Origin: Dehalococcoidales bacterium
GTDB taxonomy: Bacteria; Chloroflexota; Dehalococcoidia; Dehalococcoidales; BS750m-G39
Direction: 5' to 3'
Assembly: GCA_016783245.1 (NCBI GenBank)
Contig: JADHWY010000001.1
Coordinates: 1-38,006 of the forward strand
DNA: 38,006 nt
The notes under the pieces were generated by a model, which worked only from the letters and a program-made list of their open reading frames with translations, did not search any database and was not told where the DNA came from. The translations under genes and the position numbers were made by a program. Below, piece after piece: positions 6,964 to 14,244 of this stretch (the stretch's first letter is position 1; each line of letters opens with the position of its first letter).

Positions 6964-9486
6964 TTAATCTGCGAATTTGGCTGGCTTAAATTTCTTTAGG
7001 CGCAGTGAGTTGGTTACCACGGTAATGGAGCTGGCGGCCATAGCACCCGCAGCTAACATGGGATTCAAGAACCCATATTCACCCAGGATGAAGCGTAGTC
7101 CTGAGGGTACACCGGTCTGCCCGAAGACGAAAAATAGTGCTCCGGCAGCCACGGGAATAAGGGCGCTATTGTAGGCGAATGCCCAGAAGAGGTTTTGCTT
7201 GATGATTCTCAAGGTTCGCTTACTCAGGGTGATGGCAGTGACTACCCCCCTCAGGTCTCCGCTGATGAGGGTAATATTCGCTGCCTCCATAGCCACATCT
7301 GTCCCGGTGCCGATGGCGATACCCACATCCGCCTGAGCCAGAGCTGGGGCGTCATTTATCCCATCGCCTACCATGGCGACTATCTTCCCCTTATCCTGAA
7401 GCTTCTTTACCTCCTGGGATTTGTGTTCCGGCAGCACCTCAGCGAGGGCGCGGTCAATGCCTACCTCCTGGGCAATAGCATCAGCGGTGCGCTGATTGTC
7501 ACCAGTGAGCATCACCACCTCAAGCCCAAGGCGATGCAGCTCTCTCACTGCCTCTTTTGAGTTTGGCTTGAGGGTATCAGCTACGGCGATTATTCCGGCG
7601 GCTTGACCACCAATGCCCAGAAACATGGGGGTTTTCCCCTCATGGGAGAACTGAAAGGCCTTTTCCTCCAGACCCTCCATGGGGACTTCCTGCTCTTGCA
7701 TCAGTTTCAGATTACCCAGAAGCACCTTCTGCCCATTTACCTTGGCTTCAATACCATGACCGGCGATAGCGTTAAACTCAGTGGCATCGACTAGAGAGAG
7801 ATTCTTTTCCTTAGCTGCATTGACGATGGACTCTCCGAGTGGATGCTCGGAGCCTCGCTCCGCCGAGGCGGCCATCATGAGCAGCTCCTCTTCTCGAAAG
7901 TCAGGGGTGGCTACTACATCGGTTACCACTGGCTGACCCTGGGTGAGGGTGCCAGTTTTATCCAGGATAATGGCTTTTATCTTATGGGCTGTCTCCAGAG
8001 CCTCACCACTGCGGATAAGGACGCCGTTCTCGGCGCCTTTACCCGTCCCCACCATGATGGCGGTGGGGGTTGCCAGACCCAGAGCGCAGGGGCAGGCGAT
8101 AATGAGCACAGCGACGAAATTGAGCAGGGCAAAGGTGAGGGCGGGAACTGGTCCTATCGAGTACCAGATTATAAAAGTAGCGGCGGCAATGCCGATAACT
8201 ATGGGCACGAAGTAGCTGGAGATAACATCAGCCAGGCGCTGGATAGGAGCCTTGCTTCCCTGAGCTTCCTCCACCAGCTTGATAATCTGGGCCAGTGCTG
8301 TATCCTTACCCACCTTGGTCGCTTCAAAGCGAAAGCTGCCCGTCTTGTTGATGGTGGCGCCAATAACCTCGTCGCCAGCCCTCTTTTCCACAGGCATACT
8401 TTCACCAGTAACCATAGACTCATCAATACTGGAATAGCCCTCTTTAACGATGCCATCCACCGGCACCTTCTCCCCAGGCCGCACGATGACGATATCCCCT
8501 ACCACTACCTCTTCCACCGGTATATCTCGCTCCTCGCCTTGGCGCACTACCCTGGCTGTCTTGGCCTGCATACCGATGAGCTTCTTGATAGCCTCTGAGG
8601 TTTGTCCCTTAGCTCTAGCCTCCAGGAAGCGCCCGAGCAGGATAAGGGCGATAATGATGGCCGCGGTGTCAAAATAGACACTGGCCTCCCGTCCACCAGC
8701 GGCGAAGAAGCTGGGGAATAGAATAGCCGTCACGCTATAGAAATAGGCAGCTGATGTGCCGACGGCAATGAGGGTGTTCATGTTGGCTCTTTTGTGCTTT
8801 AAGGCTGCCCAAAAACCTTTGTAGAATTGCCAGCCTGCCCAGAATTGAACCGGCGTGGCCAGCGCCCAGAGAAGGTAGTGATTGCCTAAAGATGAAGGCA
8901 TCCACCCCCCTGAGAACTCAGAGATGGCGACAAGGAGCATGAAAAGACCTATGGTGCCGGCAAAGATTACCTTGTTCCACAGGGCGCGAACCTCCTGGCG
9001 GGCAGCCGCTGCCACGACATCGGGCTCGGCGATGCCCTCAGCGCTAACCTCAGCCTGGATGCTGTATCCGGCTCCTTCCACCGCCTGCCTGAAGTCGGCC
9101 ATACTGGACTCGCCCTCTAAGTATTGGATTGTTGCCTTCTCGCTGGCCAGATTAACATTAACTGAGATTACCCCCGGCACCTTAGCCAGGGCTTTCTCAA
9201 TGTTGGCCGCGCATGAAGCACAGGTCATGCCACCTACGCTAAAGGTTGTTTTCGCCACCGCCACGCCGTAACCCACATCCGAGATGGTATCCATCAATGT
9301 CTTTGTATCTACTTTGCTTGGCTCGTATTCAATAGACGCCTTTTCGCTGGCTAGGTTGACATTGACCCGGGATACCCCCGGTAGCTTAGAAAGCCCCTTC
9401 TCAATAGTAGTTGCACAAGAGGCACAAGTCATGCCTGTTATGTGAATATGGGTCTTCCTTTTCCCCCTTTTGGTTTCCTTTGCCAT
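6964..9486 (-). CDS. copA: Copper-exporting P-type ATPase (P1B-1)
   Basis: This 840-residue membrane ATPase pumps Cu+ out of the cytosol. Two N-terminal heavy-metal-binding domains each carry GMTCASC (Cys21/Cys24 and Cys89/Cys92). The transport-site motif CPC is at 465-467 and the phosphorylation site DKTGTLT begins at Asp509. The nucleotide-domain SEHPLGE and hinge [13 protein letters not shown] are present. The P1B-1 copper signature is complete, with AYNSA in helix 7 and MAASS in helix 8. TGES (360-363) is the actuator loop. The gene lies near the end of a CsoR-headed cluster, preceded by an 83-base gap and followed at 16 bases by the YHS gene. Copper rather than silver or zinc is supported by the motifs and the CsoR neighbour. 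Confidence 0.96.
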   Translation of the reverse strand: MAKETKRGKRKTHIHITGMTCASCATTIEKGLSKLPGVSRVNVNLASEKASIEYEPSKVDTKTLMDTISDVGYGVAVAKTTFSVGGMTCASCAANIEKALAKVPGVISVNVNLASEKATIQYLEGESSMADFRQAVEGAGYSIQAEVSAEGIAEPDVVAAAARQEVRALWNKVIFAGTIGLFMLLVAISEFSGGWMPSSLGNHYLLWALATPVQFWAGWQFYKGFWAALKHKRANMNTLIAVGTSAAYFYSVTAILFPSFFAAGGREASVYFDTAAIIIALILLGRFLEARAKGQTSEAIKKLIGMQAKTARVVRQGEERDIPVEEVVVGDIVIVRPGEKVPVDGIVKEGYSSIDESMVTGESMPVEKRAGDEVIGATINKTGSFRFEATKVGKDTALAQIIKLVEEAQGSKAPIQRLADVISSYFVPIVIGIAAATFIIWYSIGPVPALTFALLNFVAVLIIACPCALGLATPTAIMVGTGKGAENGVLIRSGEALETAHKIKAIILDKTGTLTQGQPVVTDVVATPDFREEELLMMAASAERGSEHPLGESIVNAAKEKNLSLVDATEFNAIAGHGIEAKVNGQKVLLGNLKLMQEQEVPMEGLEEKAFQFSHEGKTPMFLGIGGQAAGIIAVADTLKPNSKEAVRELHRLGLEVVMLTGDNQRTADAIAQEVGIDRALAEVLPEHKSQEVKKLQDKGKIVAMVGDGINDAPALAQADVGIAIGTGTDVAMEAANITLISGDLRGVVTAITLSKRTLRIIKQNLFWAFAYNSALIPVAAGALFFVFGQTGVPSGLRFILGEYGFLNPMLAAGAMAASSITVVTNSLRLKKFKPAKFAD

Positions 9487-9569
9487 TTTCCTTAGCCTCC
9501 TCAGGCTAGGTTCTGCCTAGCGACTGGAAGCTATCTGCTCCCAGTTTCGGCTGTCTCAGGCCTGCATCT

Positions 9570-9722
9570 CTAGATTTCTTTATTTATAATCTTCTCTTTT
9601 AGAACTTCCCATTCACTCTTGGTCAAAACGCAGGTATTGTCCTTCTCGCCTATCTCGACATGGTCGTCATCTAATTTAACCACTGGACAATGTCCTGAAC
9701 CGCACAAGTTCACGATTTTCAT
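9570..9722 (-). CDS. 50-residue cysteine mini-protein in copper cluster, function unknown
   Basis: This short open frame codes for 50 residues and has a strong AAGGAGGTG 7 bases before its ATG, which makes it very likely translated. It starts MKIVNLCGSGHCPVVKL and has Cys7, Cys12 and His11 in a CGSGHC motif, with a third Cys near residue 31 (NTCVLT). The rest is acidic and then lysine-rich (WEVLKEKI). I do not recognise a named family. The CxxxHC arrangement and its place between the Met-rich lipoprotein and copA suggest a cytosolic metal-binding role, but this is inferred from position. It has no signal peptide or membrane segment. Confidence 0.75.
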   Translation of the reverse strand: MKIVNLCGSGHCPVVKLDDDHVEIGEKDNTCVLTKSEWEVLKEKIINKEI

Positions 9723-9782
9723 CTTTCTCACCTCCTTTCATTGTTACAATCTCTGGTTTTTTATTCCGTTTTCATGGCAGGG

Positions 9783-10535
9783 TCAGTGCTCAAAATCCTC
9801 CATTTGGATGAAGGGGCCGTGCCAGTTGTGGTACCATACCGCTCCGTCGTAGCCATTAACGCTCAGCATCCCCTCTATCCTCCCGTTCTCTAGGGTGTGC
9901 ATAGTATAATAGCCATAGAAAACTTCTGCCTCGCCCGTGGTAACCCCGGGCAGGTTGGTATCCAGAAATTGCTGGGCGAGTTCCTCGGCCTGCTCCTCGG
10001 TTACAGTCATGTCGGCAGCGGGTGATGCGTCTTTGTTGTAACTGCCCATCATTCCGTATTTGGTGTTCCACATCATATTGGGCCCCATCTCGGGATAGAC
10101 CTGGCCGGTGTATTTATCAATCAGGAGTTCCATAGCGTGGATGCCGGTGGTCTCATCCTCTACCTCGGCATAGAAGTTCCAGGTAAATTCCATAACCTCA
10201 ACAGCGGCTAGGTCCTGCCAGTAGGCGTTTAGATAGCGCTCTACTGACTCGGCTGCCTGGTCGATGGTAATTTGTTCTGCGTCCGGGTTGTATCCACCCC
10301 ATCCTCCCATCATGCTGCCTGGTCCCATCATGCCACCGTGCCTCATCATGCCGCTGGAGCCCATCATTCCCCCATATCCCGTCATGCTGTTGGAGCCCAT
10401 CATTTCCTCGTATTCTGTCGTTCCCTCGTTTCCCATCATGCCCCCCGGGTATAGCTGTCTCCCGCCGGGGACACAAGCCACTGCAGCTAGCGGCACTATT
10501 AGCGCAATCAGACCGACTAATAACCACTTCTTCAT
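9783..10535 (-). CDS. Met-rich lipoprotein with PepSY-like domains, probable extracytoplasmic copper binder
   Basis: This 250-residue secreted protein starts with a signal sequence ending LAAVAC, so Cys21 is the likely lipidation site (Ala at -3 is a less common lipobox residue). Residues 33-76 contain 13 methionines, mostly as MM pairs with Gly and one RHGG. They form three 12-residue repeats at 45-56, 57-68 and 69-80. Met-rich tracts of this kind bind Cu+ in periplasmic copper proteins. Two PepSY-like segments follow, one starting ITIDQAAESVERYL (about 89) and one MTVTEEQAEELAQQFL (about 176). The lgt gene lies directly upstream and copA two genes downstream, which fits a surface copper buffer or sensor. 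AGGAGGAAAGG precedes the ATG. Confidence 0.8.
   Translation of the reverse strand: MKKWLLVGLIALIVPLAAVACVPGGRQLYPGGMMGNEGTTEYEEMMGSNSMTGYGGMMGSSGMMRHGGMMGPGSMMGGWGGYNPDAEQITIDQAAESVERYLNAYWQDLAAVEVMEFTWNFYAEVEDETTGIHAMELLIDKYTGQVYPEMGPNMMWNTKYGMMGSYNKDASPAADMTVTEEQAEELAQQFLDTNLPGVTTGEAEVFYGYYTMHTLENGRIEGMLSVNGYDGAVWYHNWHGPFIQMEDFEH
10296..10403 (-). repeat. Three in-frame 36-bp repeats encoding the Met-rich tract
   Basis: Codons 45-80 of the lipoprotein gene form three tandem 12-codon units, each beginning Met-Met-Gly and ending Gly-Gly. The DNA copies are similar but not identical (recurring cccatcat on the plus strand). This fits an older expansion kept by protein-level selection, or a tract able to change copy number. 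Confidence 0.7.
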
Positions 10536-10549
10536 CTATCCTTTCCTCC

Positions 10550-10578
10550 TTTATAGCTTATAAGATTTTTGTTGTCAA
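10550..10578 (-). promoter_or_regulatory. Candidate internal promoter for the lipoprotein gene
   Basis: On the minus strand TTGACA (10573-10578), a 17-base spacer and TATAAA (10550-10555) lie in the 113-base gap after lgt. The fit is good, but the -10 box ends only 14 bases before the ATG, so the leader would be about 8 bases and would lose part of the Shine-Dalgarno sequence. Confidence 0.4.
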
Positions 10579-10648
10579 TTGAGCGGGTGCTCTTCTCTCT
10601 GGTACATATTGTCCATAATATAGCTTCCCTTTATGGGGCCGAGCCGCT

Positions 10649-11467
10649 TTATGCCGAAGTCATAGGTTCAGGCTCATTTTCTAGCGGTACTCGCTTGCGA
10701 GCTAAATAGATTATGGCTATCACGGAGCTTACAAGGGCGAACATGGATATTACTTGTGCCTGTTGCAATCCCCAAAGTGTGATGTTTTCCTGTCGTACGA
10801 AGGTAAGGACGAGGCGTCCGAGGGAGTAGAGCGACACGTAGCTCAGGAATAACATTCCGTCTTTCTCAAAGCGGTAGCCGAGCTTCCCGATTACCAGCAG
10901 GGTTACCGCGTTCCAGATTATCTCATACAGTGGGTAGGGATGAGTTGGTATGCCAAACAGGTGTGGCGGAATCGAAGCACCGGGGTGGATGTAGATAAAG
11001 CCCCAGGGCAGGCTGGTAACACCACCGTAGGCATCTCCATTGATAATACAAGCGATTCTGCCTATGATAAATGCGACAAGTAACCCTGGAGCTAGCGCAT
11101 CACCAAGTCGACCTAGCGGAATATGTTTTATCCTGGCGCAAATAATAGTTCCTATCGCTGCCCCAATCAGCCCACCCCAGATAGCCAGGCCTCCCTGCTG
11201 GAGGTAAAATACCTGAGCTGGGTAGCTCATATAATGCGCCCAATGGTCTGCTACATGGAATAATCTGGCGCCTACTATGGCGCCAATCAGCATCCATGGA
11301 GCGACGGAGGAGATATCCTTTGTTGGAATTCCCTTTTTCTTGAGTCGGTGTGCTGTTATCAGCACGGCTGCTAGCACTGCCAAAATTATAATCAAACCGT
11401 ACCAGCGAAGCTCGAGAAATCCAATACGGAAGATTACCGGGTCTACATTAATAATGATGCCGTTCAT
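10649..11467 (-). CDS. lgt: Prolipoprotein diacylglyceryl transferase, diverged active-site motifs
   Basis: This 272-residue protein has about seven transmembrane helices. Lgt transfers diacylglycerol from phosphatidylglycerol to the lipobox cysteine of prolipoproteins at the membrane. The family signature is recognisable at 136-148 as GRIACIINGDAYG, but the usual Asn after GR-x-G is Cys140 and the usual Glu is Asp145. The HGGL motif reads WGGL (Trp97). The late R-x3-E-x2-R motif reads RLVLTFVR, with Thr222 for Glu. Arg137, Arg218, HPYPLYE and the overall length are kept. It starts 15 bases after the NfeD-like gene and is followed by a lipoprotein gene, its obvious possible substrate. Whether it is the cell's general Lgt or a cluster-specific copy cannot be told here. 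Confidence 0.88.
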   Translation of the reverse strand: MNGIIINVDPVIFRIGFLELRWYGLIIILAVLAAVLITAHRLKKKGIPTKDISSVAPWMLIGAIVGARLFHVADHWAHYMSYPAQVFYLQQGGLAIWGGLIGAAIGTIICARIKHIPLGRLGDALAPGLLVAFIIGRIACIINGDAYGGVTSLPWGFIYIHPGASIPPHLFGIPTHPYPLYEIIWNAVTLLVIGKLGYRFEKDGMLFLSYVSLYSLGRLVLTFVRQENITLWGLQQAQVISMFALVSSVIAIIYLARKRVPLENEPEPMTSA

Positions 11468-11482
11468 TTAACCCTCTCCAAT

Positions 11483-11875
11483 TTAATTTGTTCCTGCAGC
11501 AGAAGGTTGCTTTGGATAGGGGTGAATGCGTTTGACTATCAGCGTAATTCCATCTACTGCCCCTATGTTTACTCTTTCTCCGAGGTGCAAGACGTTATGG
11601 GATTTGGCACTCCATAATTCACCTTGGGAGCGGACCAGGTATTGAGCGTGGTCTCCTGGCTTCAACCTGGATACCACTTCAGCTTCAGTCCCAATCAGGC
11701 TCTCTGCCCCGGTTTCTGGGCGCTTCTTCATTGCCTTTCTTATGAGCCTGTAAGATAAACCAGATATCAATACTATGACCGCATAGATTGGTATGGCGAA
11801 GTCCAGAGGCATAAACCAAAAAATGGGTAGTGCCAGTAGCGGCATTAACAATATCAGATGACACATCTTATCCAC
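11483..11875 (-). CDS. NfeD-like short membrane protein
   Basis: This 130-residue protein has two N-terminal transmembrane segments (about 5-22 and 27-46). A C-terminal domain (about 58-122) follows, starting LIGTEAEVVSRLKPG and ending GITLIVKRI. This matches the OB-fold domain of NfeD proteins, which usually partner with SPFH/stomatin-like membrane proteins. No SPFH gene is present nearby, so the partner, if any, is elsewhere. The start is a GTG at 11873-11875 close behind GGAGGCGG; an ATG three codons in (11866) is an alternative with longer spacing. It lies between the RnfB-like gene and lgt, 15 bases before lgt. Its role in the copper cluster is unknown. Confidence 0.75.
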   Translation of the reverse strand: MDKMCHLILLMPLLALPIFWFMPLDFAIPIYAVIVLISGLSYRLIRKAMKKRPETGAESLIGTEAEVVSRLKPGDHAQYLVRSQGELWSAKSHNVLHLGERVNIGAVDGITLIVKRIHPYPKQPSAAGTN

Positions 11876-11926
11876 CCGCCTCCATTTTTCTGGCTCTCCA
11901 CCGAAAGATGGGGGTTTACAATTCCT

Positions 11927-12814
11927 CTATGGAATATCGGCATGACATCCCCCAGATCCCTCTGCGGCGCGTATTATTACCCTCTCCGGTTCGGGCGCTT
12001 TGTCCCACTTGGTGAAATCAGCCAATGTATGCTGTTCGCAGACATCTATGCATTTACCGCAGAGGGTGCATTTCTCTTGAATAAATTCAGGTACGGCTTT
12101 CTCCTTGTTCCACACTATGGCTTCATCCTCACAGGCCTTATAGCACTTTCGGCAGTGGGTACAGGCATAATCACATCTCTCTCTCCCTGGAATATTCCTT
12201 AGTGGTTTGTAATTGCAGAGGAAGGTAATCCTTGTCTCTGCTGGGACCAATTCAATGAGGTTTTGCGAGCACTCGATTACACAAAGTCCACACCCGGTAC
12301 ACAATCGGGGGTCAATGACAGCCACGCCTTTCTCTGGGTTTATAGATATTGCATCCGCGGGACATACCTTGAGGCAGTCTCCGAGACCCAAGCAGGCGAA
12401 GGGGCATTTTTTATAGCCGCTGAGAAGTTGTGTCGCTGCTTTGCACGTCTCTATCCCGGAGTAATTGAGCACAGTTTCTGAGTTTCCAGTGCAATGGATA
12501 AGAGCCTTTTTGCTCATCCCCGCGGCATCCAAAGATACACCGAGCGCCTTTTCCAGTCGTCCTAGCCCTTCAGGGTCCTGCAGCACAAAAGCGCATGGTG
12601 TCTTAGTGACTAAGTCTGAATTTTGTGACAGTGCTCGAGCATAGCCAAAACAGCTTGGGTAGCCACAGGCACCACAGTTAATCCCGGGCAGGATAGACTT
12701 TAGCTCCTCCGCCTTTTCCAGCCCTTTTACCTTTTGCGGAATCCTGATGTGTGCCAGGTATATTGATAACCCGCTTGCTAATCCTATGGCTATAAGCACA
12801 CCTATGTAAATCAT
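11927..12814 (-). CDS. RnfB-like polyferredoxin, membrane-anchored, without other rnf genes
   Basis: This 295-residue protein has an N-terminal membrane helix (about 2-22) and then the RnfB-type [4Fe-4S] domain with Cys47, Cys50, Cys55 and Cys74 (GINCGACGYPSCFGY). Ferredoxin-type clusters follow: CLGLGDCLKVCP, CTGCGLCVIEC, CTHCRKCYKAC and CTLCGKCIDVC. RnfB is the electron-entry subunit of the Rnf ferredoxin:NAD oxidoreductase, but rnfA, C, D, E and G are all absent here. The protein is therefore better called RnfB-like, perhaps a redox partner of another membrane enzyme. It follows csoR after 96 bases on the same strand, suggesting copper-responsive expression. One possible role is to keep copper reduced or to repair Fe-S damage; this is speculative. 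Confidence 0.85.
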   Translation of the reverse strand: MIYIGVLIAIGLASGLSIYLAHIRIPQKVKGLEKAEELKSILPGINCGACGYPSCFGYARALSQNSDLVTKTPCAFVLQDPEGLGRLEKALGVSLDAAGMSKKALIHCTGNSETVLNYSGIETCKAATQLLSGYKKCPFACLGLGDCLKVCPADAISINPEKGVAVIDPRLCTGCGLCVIECSQNLIELVPAETRITFLCNYKPLRNIPGRERCDYACTHCRKCYKACEDEAIVWNKEKAVPEFIQEKCTLCGKCIDVCEQHTLADFTKWDKAPEPERVIIRAAEGSGGCHADIP

Positions 12815-12910
12815 TTTATCCTAGCCCCCTCCACAGAACTTCGATAAACCCTATCTCTTGGCGGCGACTTAGTTAATATAATCCTCTTCTTACTTAGTTC
12901 ATCATACCTG

Positions 12911-13204
12911 TTACCGCTTCATAGCCTTCCGTATCGCCCCCAGCAGTTCCGTGACGTATTCCTCCTCGCCGTGCTGGTTGCGGATAGCATCAGCGACGCA
13001 GCCCTTAATATGACTTTCCAGGATAAGTAATGAGACCTCGCCGGCGGCTGCCGAGAGAGCAGATAACTGCTGGACAATGTCTATACAGTAACGGCCCTCG
13101 GCAATCATTTGTTGAATACCCTTAGCCTGACCCTCAATTTTCCTCATCCTTGTCAGTAGAGACGATTTATCCTTGGTGTATCGATACTGACTTGTTGTAG
13201 GCAT
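12911..13204 (-). CDS. csoR: CsoR-type copper-sensing repressor
   Basis: This 97-residue all-alpha protein belongs to the CsoR/RcnR/FrmR family. The Cu+ site of CsoR is complete: Cys40 in RYCIDIVQQL, then His65 and Cys69 in ESHIKGC. The 25- and 4-residue spacings are the same as in characterised CsoR, and a Tyr directly precedes the first Cys. RcnR and FrmR use different N-terminal ligands. The family releases DNA when copper binds. The second ATG (13202-13204) was chosen because AAGGAGG is then 6 bases upstream; the first ATG (13207) is too close. A perfect inverted repeat overlaps the promoter just upstream, so it probably represses itself and the downstream copper genes through copA. Confidence 0.93.
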   Translation of the reverse strand: MPTTSQYRYTKDKSSLLTRMRKIEGQAKGIQQMIAEGRYCIDIVQQLSALSAAAGEVSLLILESHIKGCVADAIRNQHGEEEYVTELLGAIRKAMKR

Positions 13205-13252
13205 CATATTCCTCCTTACCAGCTAATAGCTGTATAACAGGTGAGTACCTGT

Positions 13253-13280
13253 ATATACCCTATACTAGCATAGGGTATAT
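13253..13280 (-). promoter_or_regulatory. Probable CsoR operator, perfect 11-bp inverted repeat
   Basis: The plus strand reads ATATACCCTAT (13253-13263), a 6-base centre and ATAGGGTATAT (13270-13280), a perfect two-fold repeat. TACCC/GGGTA half-sites are typical of CsoR-family operators. It covers the -10 box and part of the spacer of the csoR promoter, the position expected for a repressor. No second copy was seen before copA or the glutaredoxin gene. Confidence 0.85.
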
Positions 13281-13290
13281 CTTTTGTCAA
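13262..13290 (-). promoter_or_regulatory. csoR / copper cluster promoter
   Basis: On the minus strand TTGACA (13285-13290), a 17-base spacer and TAGTAT (13262-13267) lie 57 bases upstream of the csoR start. The CsoR inverted repeat overlaps the -10 box and most of the spacer. Confidence 0.8.
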
Positions 13291-13409
13291 GTCACTTATC
13301 TGGTTGACATAAAATATCATTTGGGCTGAGCCATTCGATTGTAAGAATATTGGCTATCAGGCTTGTTGTGGCTTGGTTTGTTAGCCCTGCCCTGATGCCG
13401 GGGGTGTGA

Positions 13410-13583
13410 ACATCCGCTGGCCGATGCTTCTTCCTCAACCTGTTCGGTGACAAACCATTGCAGGAAGCAGCTGCTCAGCGTTTTGATGATTACCTGTTGG
13501 CAAGAGGCGTTGAAGATGTGGATGTCGGCAAAGAGAAGTCCGAGTCAGGTATCGGGGTGAGAGGATTTGAACCTCCGACCACC
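13410..13583 (+). pseudogene. Possible gene remnant running into tRNA-Pro
   Basis: Between a TGA at 13407 and a TGA at 13584 one frame is open for 58 codons. From about 13425 it reads like protein, for example FFLNLFGDKPLQEAAAQRF and DDYLLARGVEDVDVG. There is no ATG, GTG or TTG with a ribosome-binding site, and the frame runs into the tRNA-Pro gene on the other strand. It may be the decayed end of a lost gene or a chance open frame. No family is recognised. The rest of the 13,291-13,551 gap shows nothing else. Confidence 0.2.
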
Positions 13584-13625
13584 TGAACCCCATTCAGGTG
13601 CGCTACCTGGCTGCGCTACACCCCG
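13552..13625 (-). tRNA. tRNA-Pro (GGG)
   Basis: The reverse complement begins CGGGGTGTAGCGCAGC, the C1-starting form typical of bacterial tRNA-Pro. The acceptor stem CGGGGTG/CACCCCG, anticodon stem CCTGA/TCAGG with loop ATGGGGT, and T-loop TTCAAAT are complete. The anticodon is GGG (Pro, codon CCC). Position 73 is A and CCA is not encoded. Confidence 0.93.
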
Positions 13626-13641
13626 TCCGTTATCTTCTCAT

Positions 13642-13670
13642 ATGCTAGCACAATTTATTTTCCAGGGCAA
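13642..13670 (-). promoter_or_regulatory. Candidate promoter for tRNA-Pro
   Basis: On the minus strand TTGCCC (13665-13670), a 17-base spacer and TAGCAT (13642-13647) end 16 bases before the tRNA 5' end. The match is moderate but well placed. Confidence 0.5.
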
Positions 13671-13748
13671 ATAGTTGTAGACAGCATAGCTTCAAATCTG
13701 GTAACATTAATGTCTTGGCAGTCCGGGCGGGGAGAGGTTGTCAGCGCT

Positions 13749-14243
13749 ATGGCGATTCGGGCATTGTGTCACCTTCCTGGTGATACTGTATTGAGGCAGA
13801 AAGCGACAAGAGTGCCATCCATCGATGGCTCCATTCAGCAGCTTATTGATGACATGGTGGAGACAATGCGGCAGGCAGATGGTATAGGTCTAGCTGCTCC
13901 TCAGGTGGGGGTGCCTCTGCGGGTGATAGTGCTCCAGATGCCTGAAGAGGAGCTTATGGTTATTATCAACCCAGAGATAGTGAAAAGTGATGGGGAGCGG
14001 GAGGTGACCGAGGGTTGCCTCAGTGTCCCCGGCTATGCTGGCGAGATAAAGCGTTCAGTCTCCGTCACTGTTAAAGGCTTGAATCGACAGGGGAAGGCAA
14101 TCAGGATTAAGGCAACCGGACTCATGGCTCAGGCTCTGGAGCATGAGCTTGACCACCTCGATGGCGTTTTGTTTATTGACCATGTAAAAAGTAGGGATAA
14201 GTTGTACAAGGTTGAGGCCGGAACTGGCCCTGAGGAGTTATGA
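13749..14243 (+). CDS. def: Peptide deformylase
   Basis: This enzyme removes the formyl group from the N-terminal Met of new proteins. The 164-residue metalloprotein has all three family motifs: [10 protein letters not shown] (45-54), EGCLSVPG (88-95, with metal ligand Cys90) and HELDH (132-136, the two His ligands and catalytic Glu). The start [19 protein letters not shown] is typical of the family and the ATG at 13749 gives the usual length. An upstream in-frame ATG at 13710 would add 13 residues with no visible ribosome site. A HAD phosphatase gene begins 1 base after the stop codon, so the two are translationally linked. Confidence 0.93.
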   Translation: MAIRALCHLPGDTVLRQKATRVPSIDGSIQQLIDDMVETMRQADGIGLAAPQVGVPLRVIVLQMPEEELMVIINPEIVKSDGEREVTEGCLSVPGYAGEIKRSVSVTVKGLNRQGKAIRIKATGLMAQALEHELDHLDGVLFIDHVKSRDKLYKVEAGTGPEEL

Positions 14244-14244
14244 A

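Noticed and set aside
7843-8598. Long plus-strand open frame (251 codons) opposite copA
   Set aside because: It lies fully inside copA on the other strand, has no ribosome site and its translation has no recognisable domain. It is a shadow of codon use in copA.
9505-9521. GCTAGG/CCTAGC inverted repeat upstream of copA as a second CsoR site
   Set aside because: Arms are only 6 bp, lack the TACCC/GGGTA core, and no promoter hexamers lie around it.
10296-10403. Repeated cccatcat units looking like a repeat array
   Set aside because: The period is 36 bp, in frame with the lipoprotein gene, with no spacers. It encodes Met-rich repeats and is not a CRISPR array.
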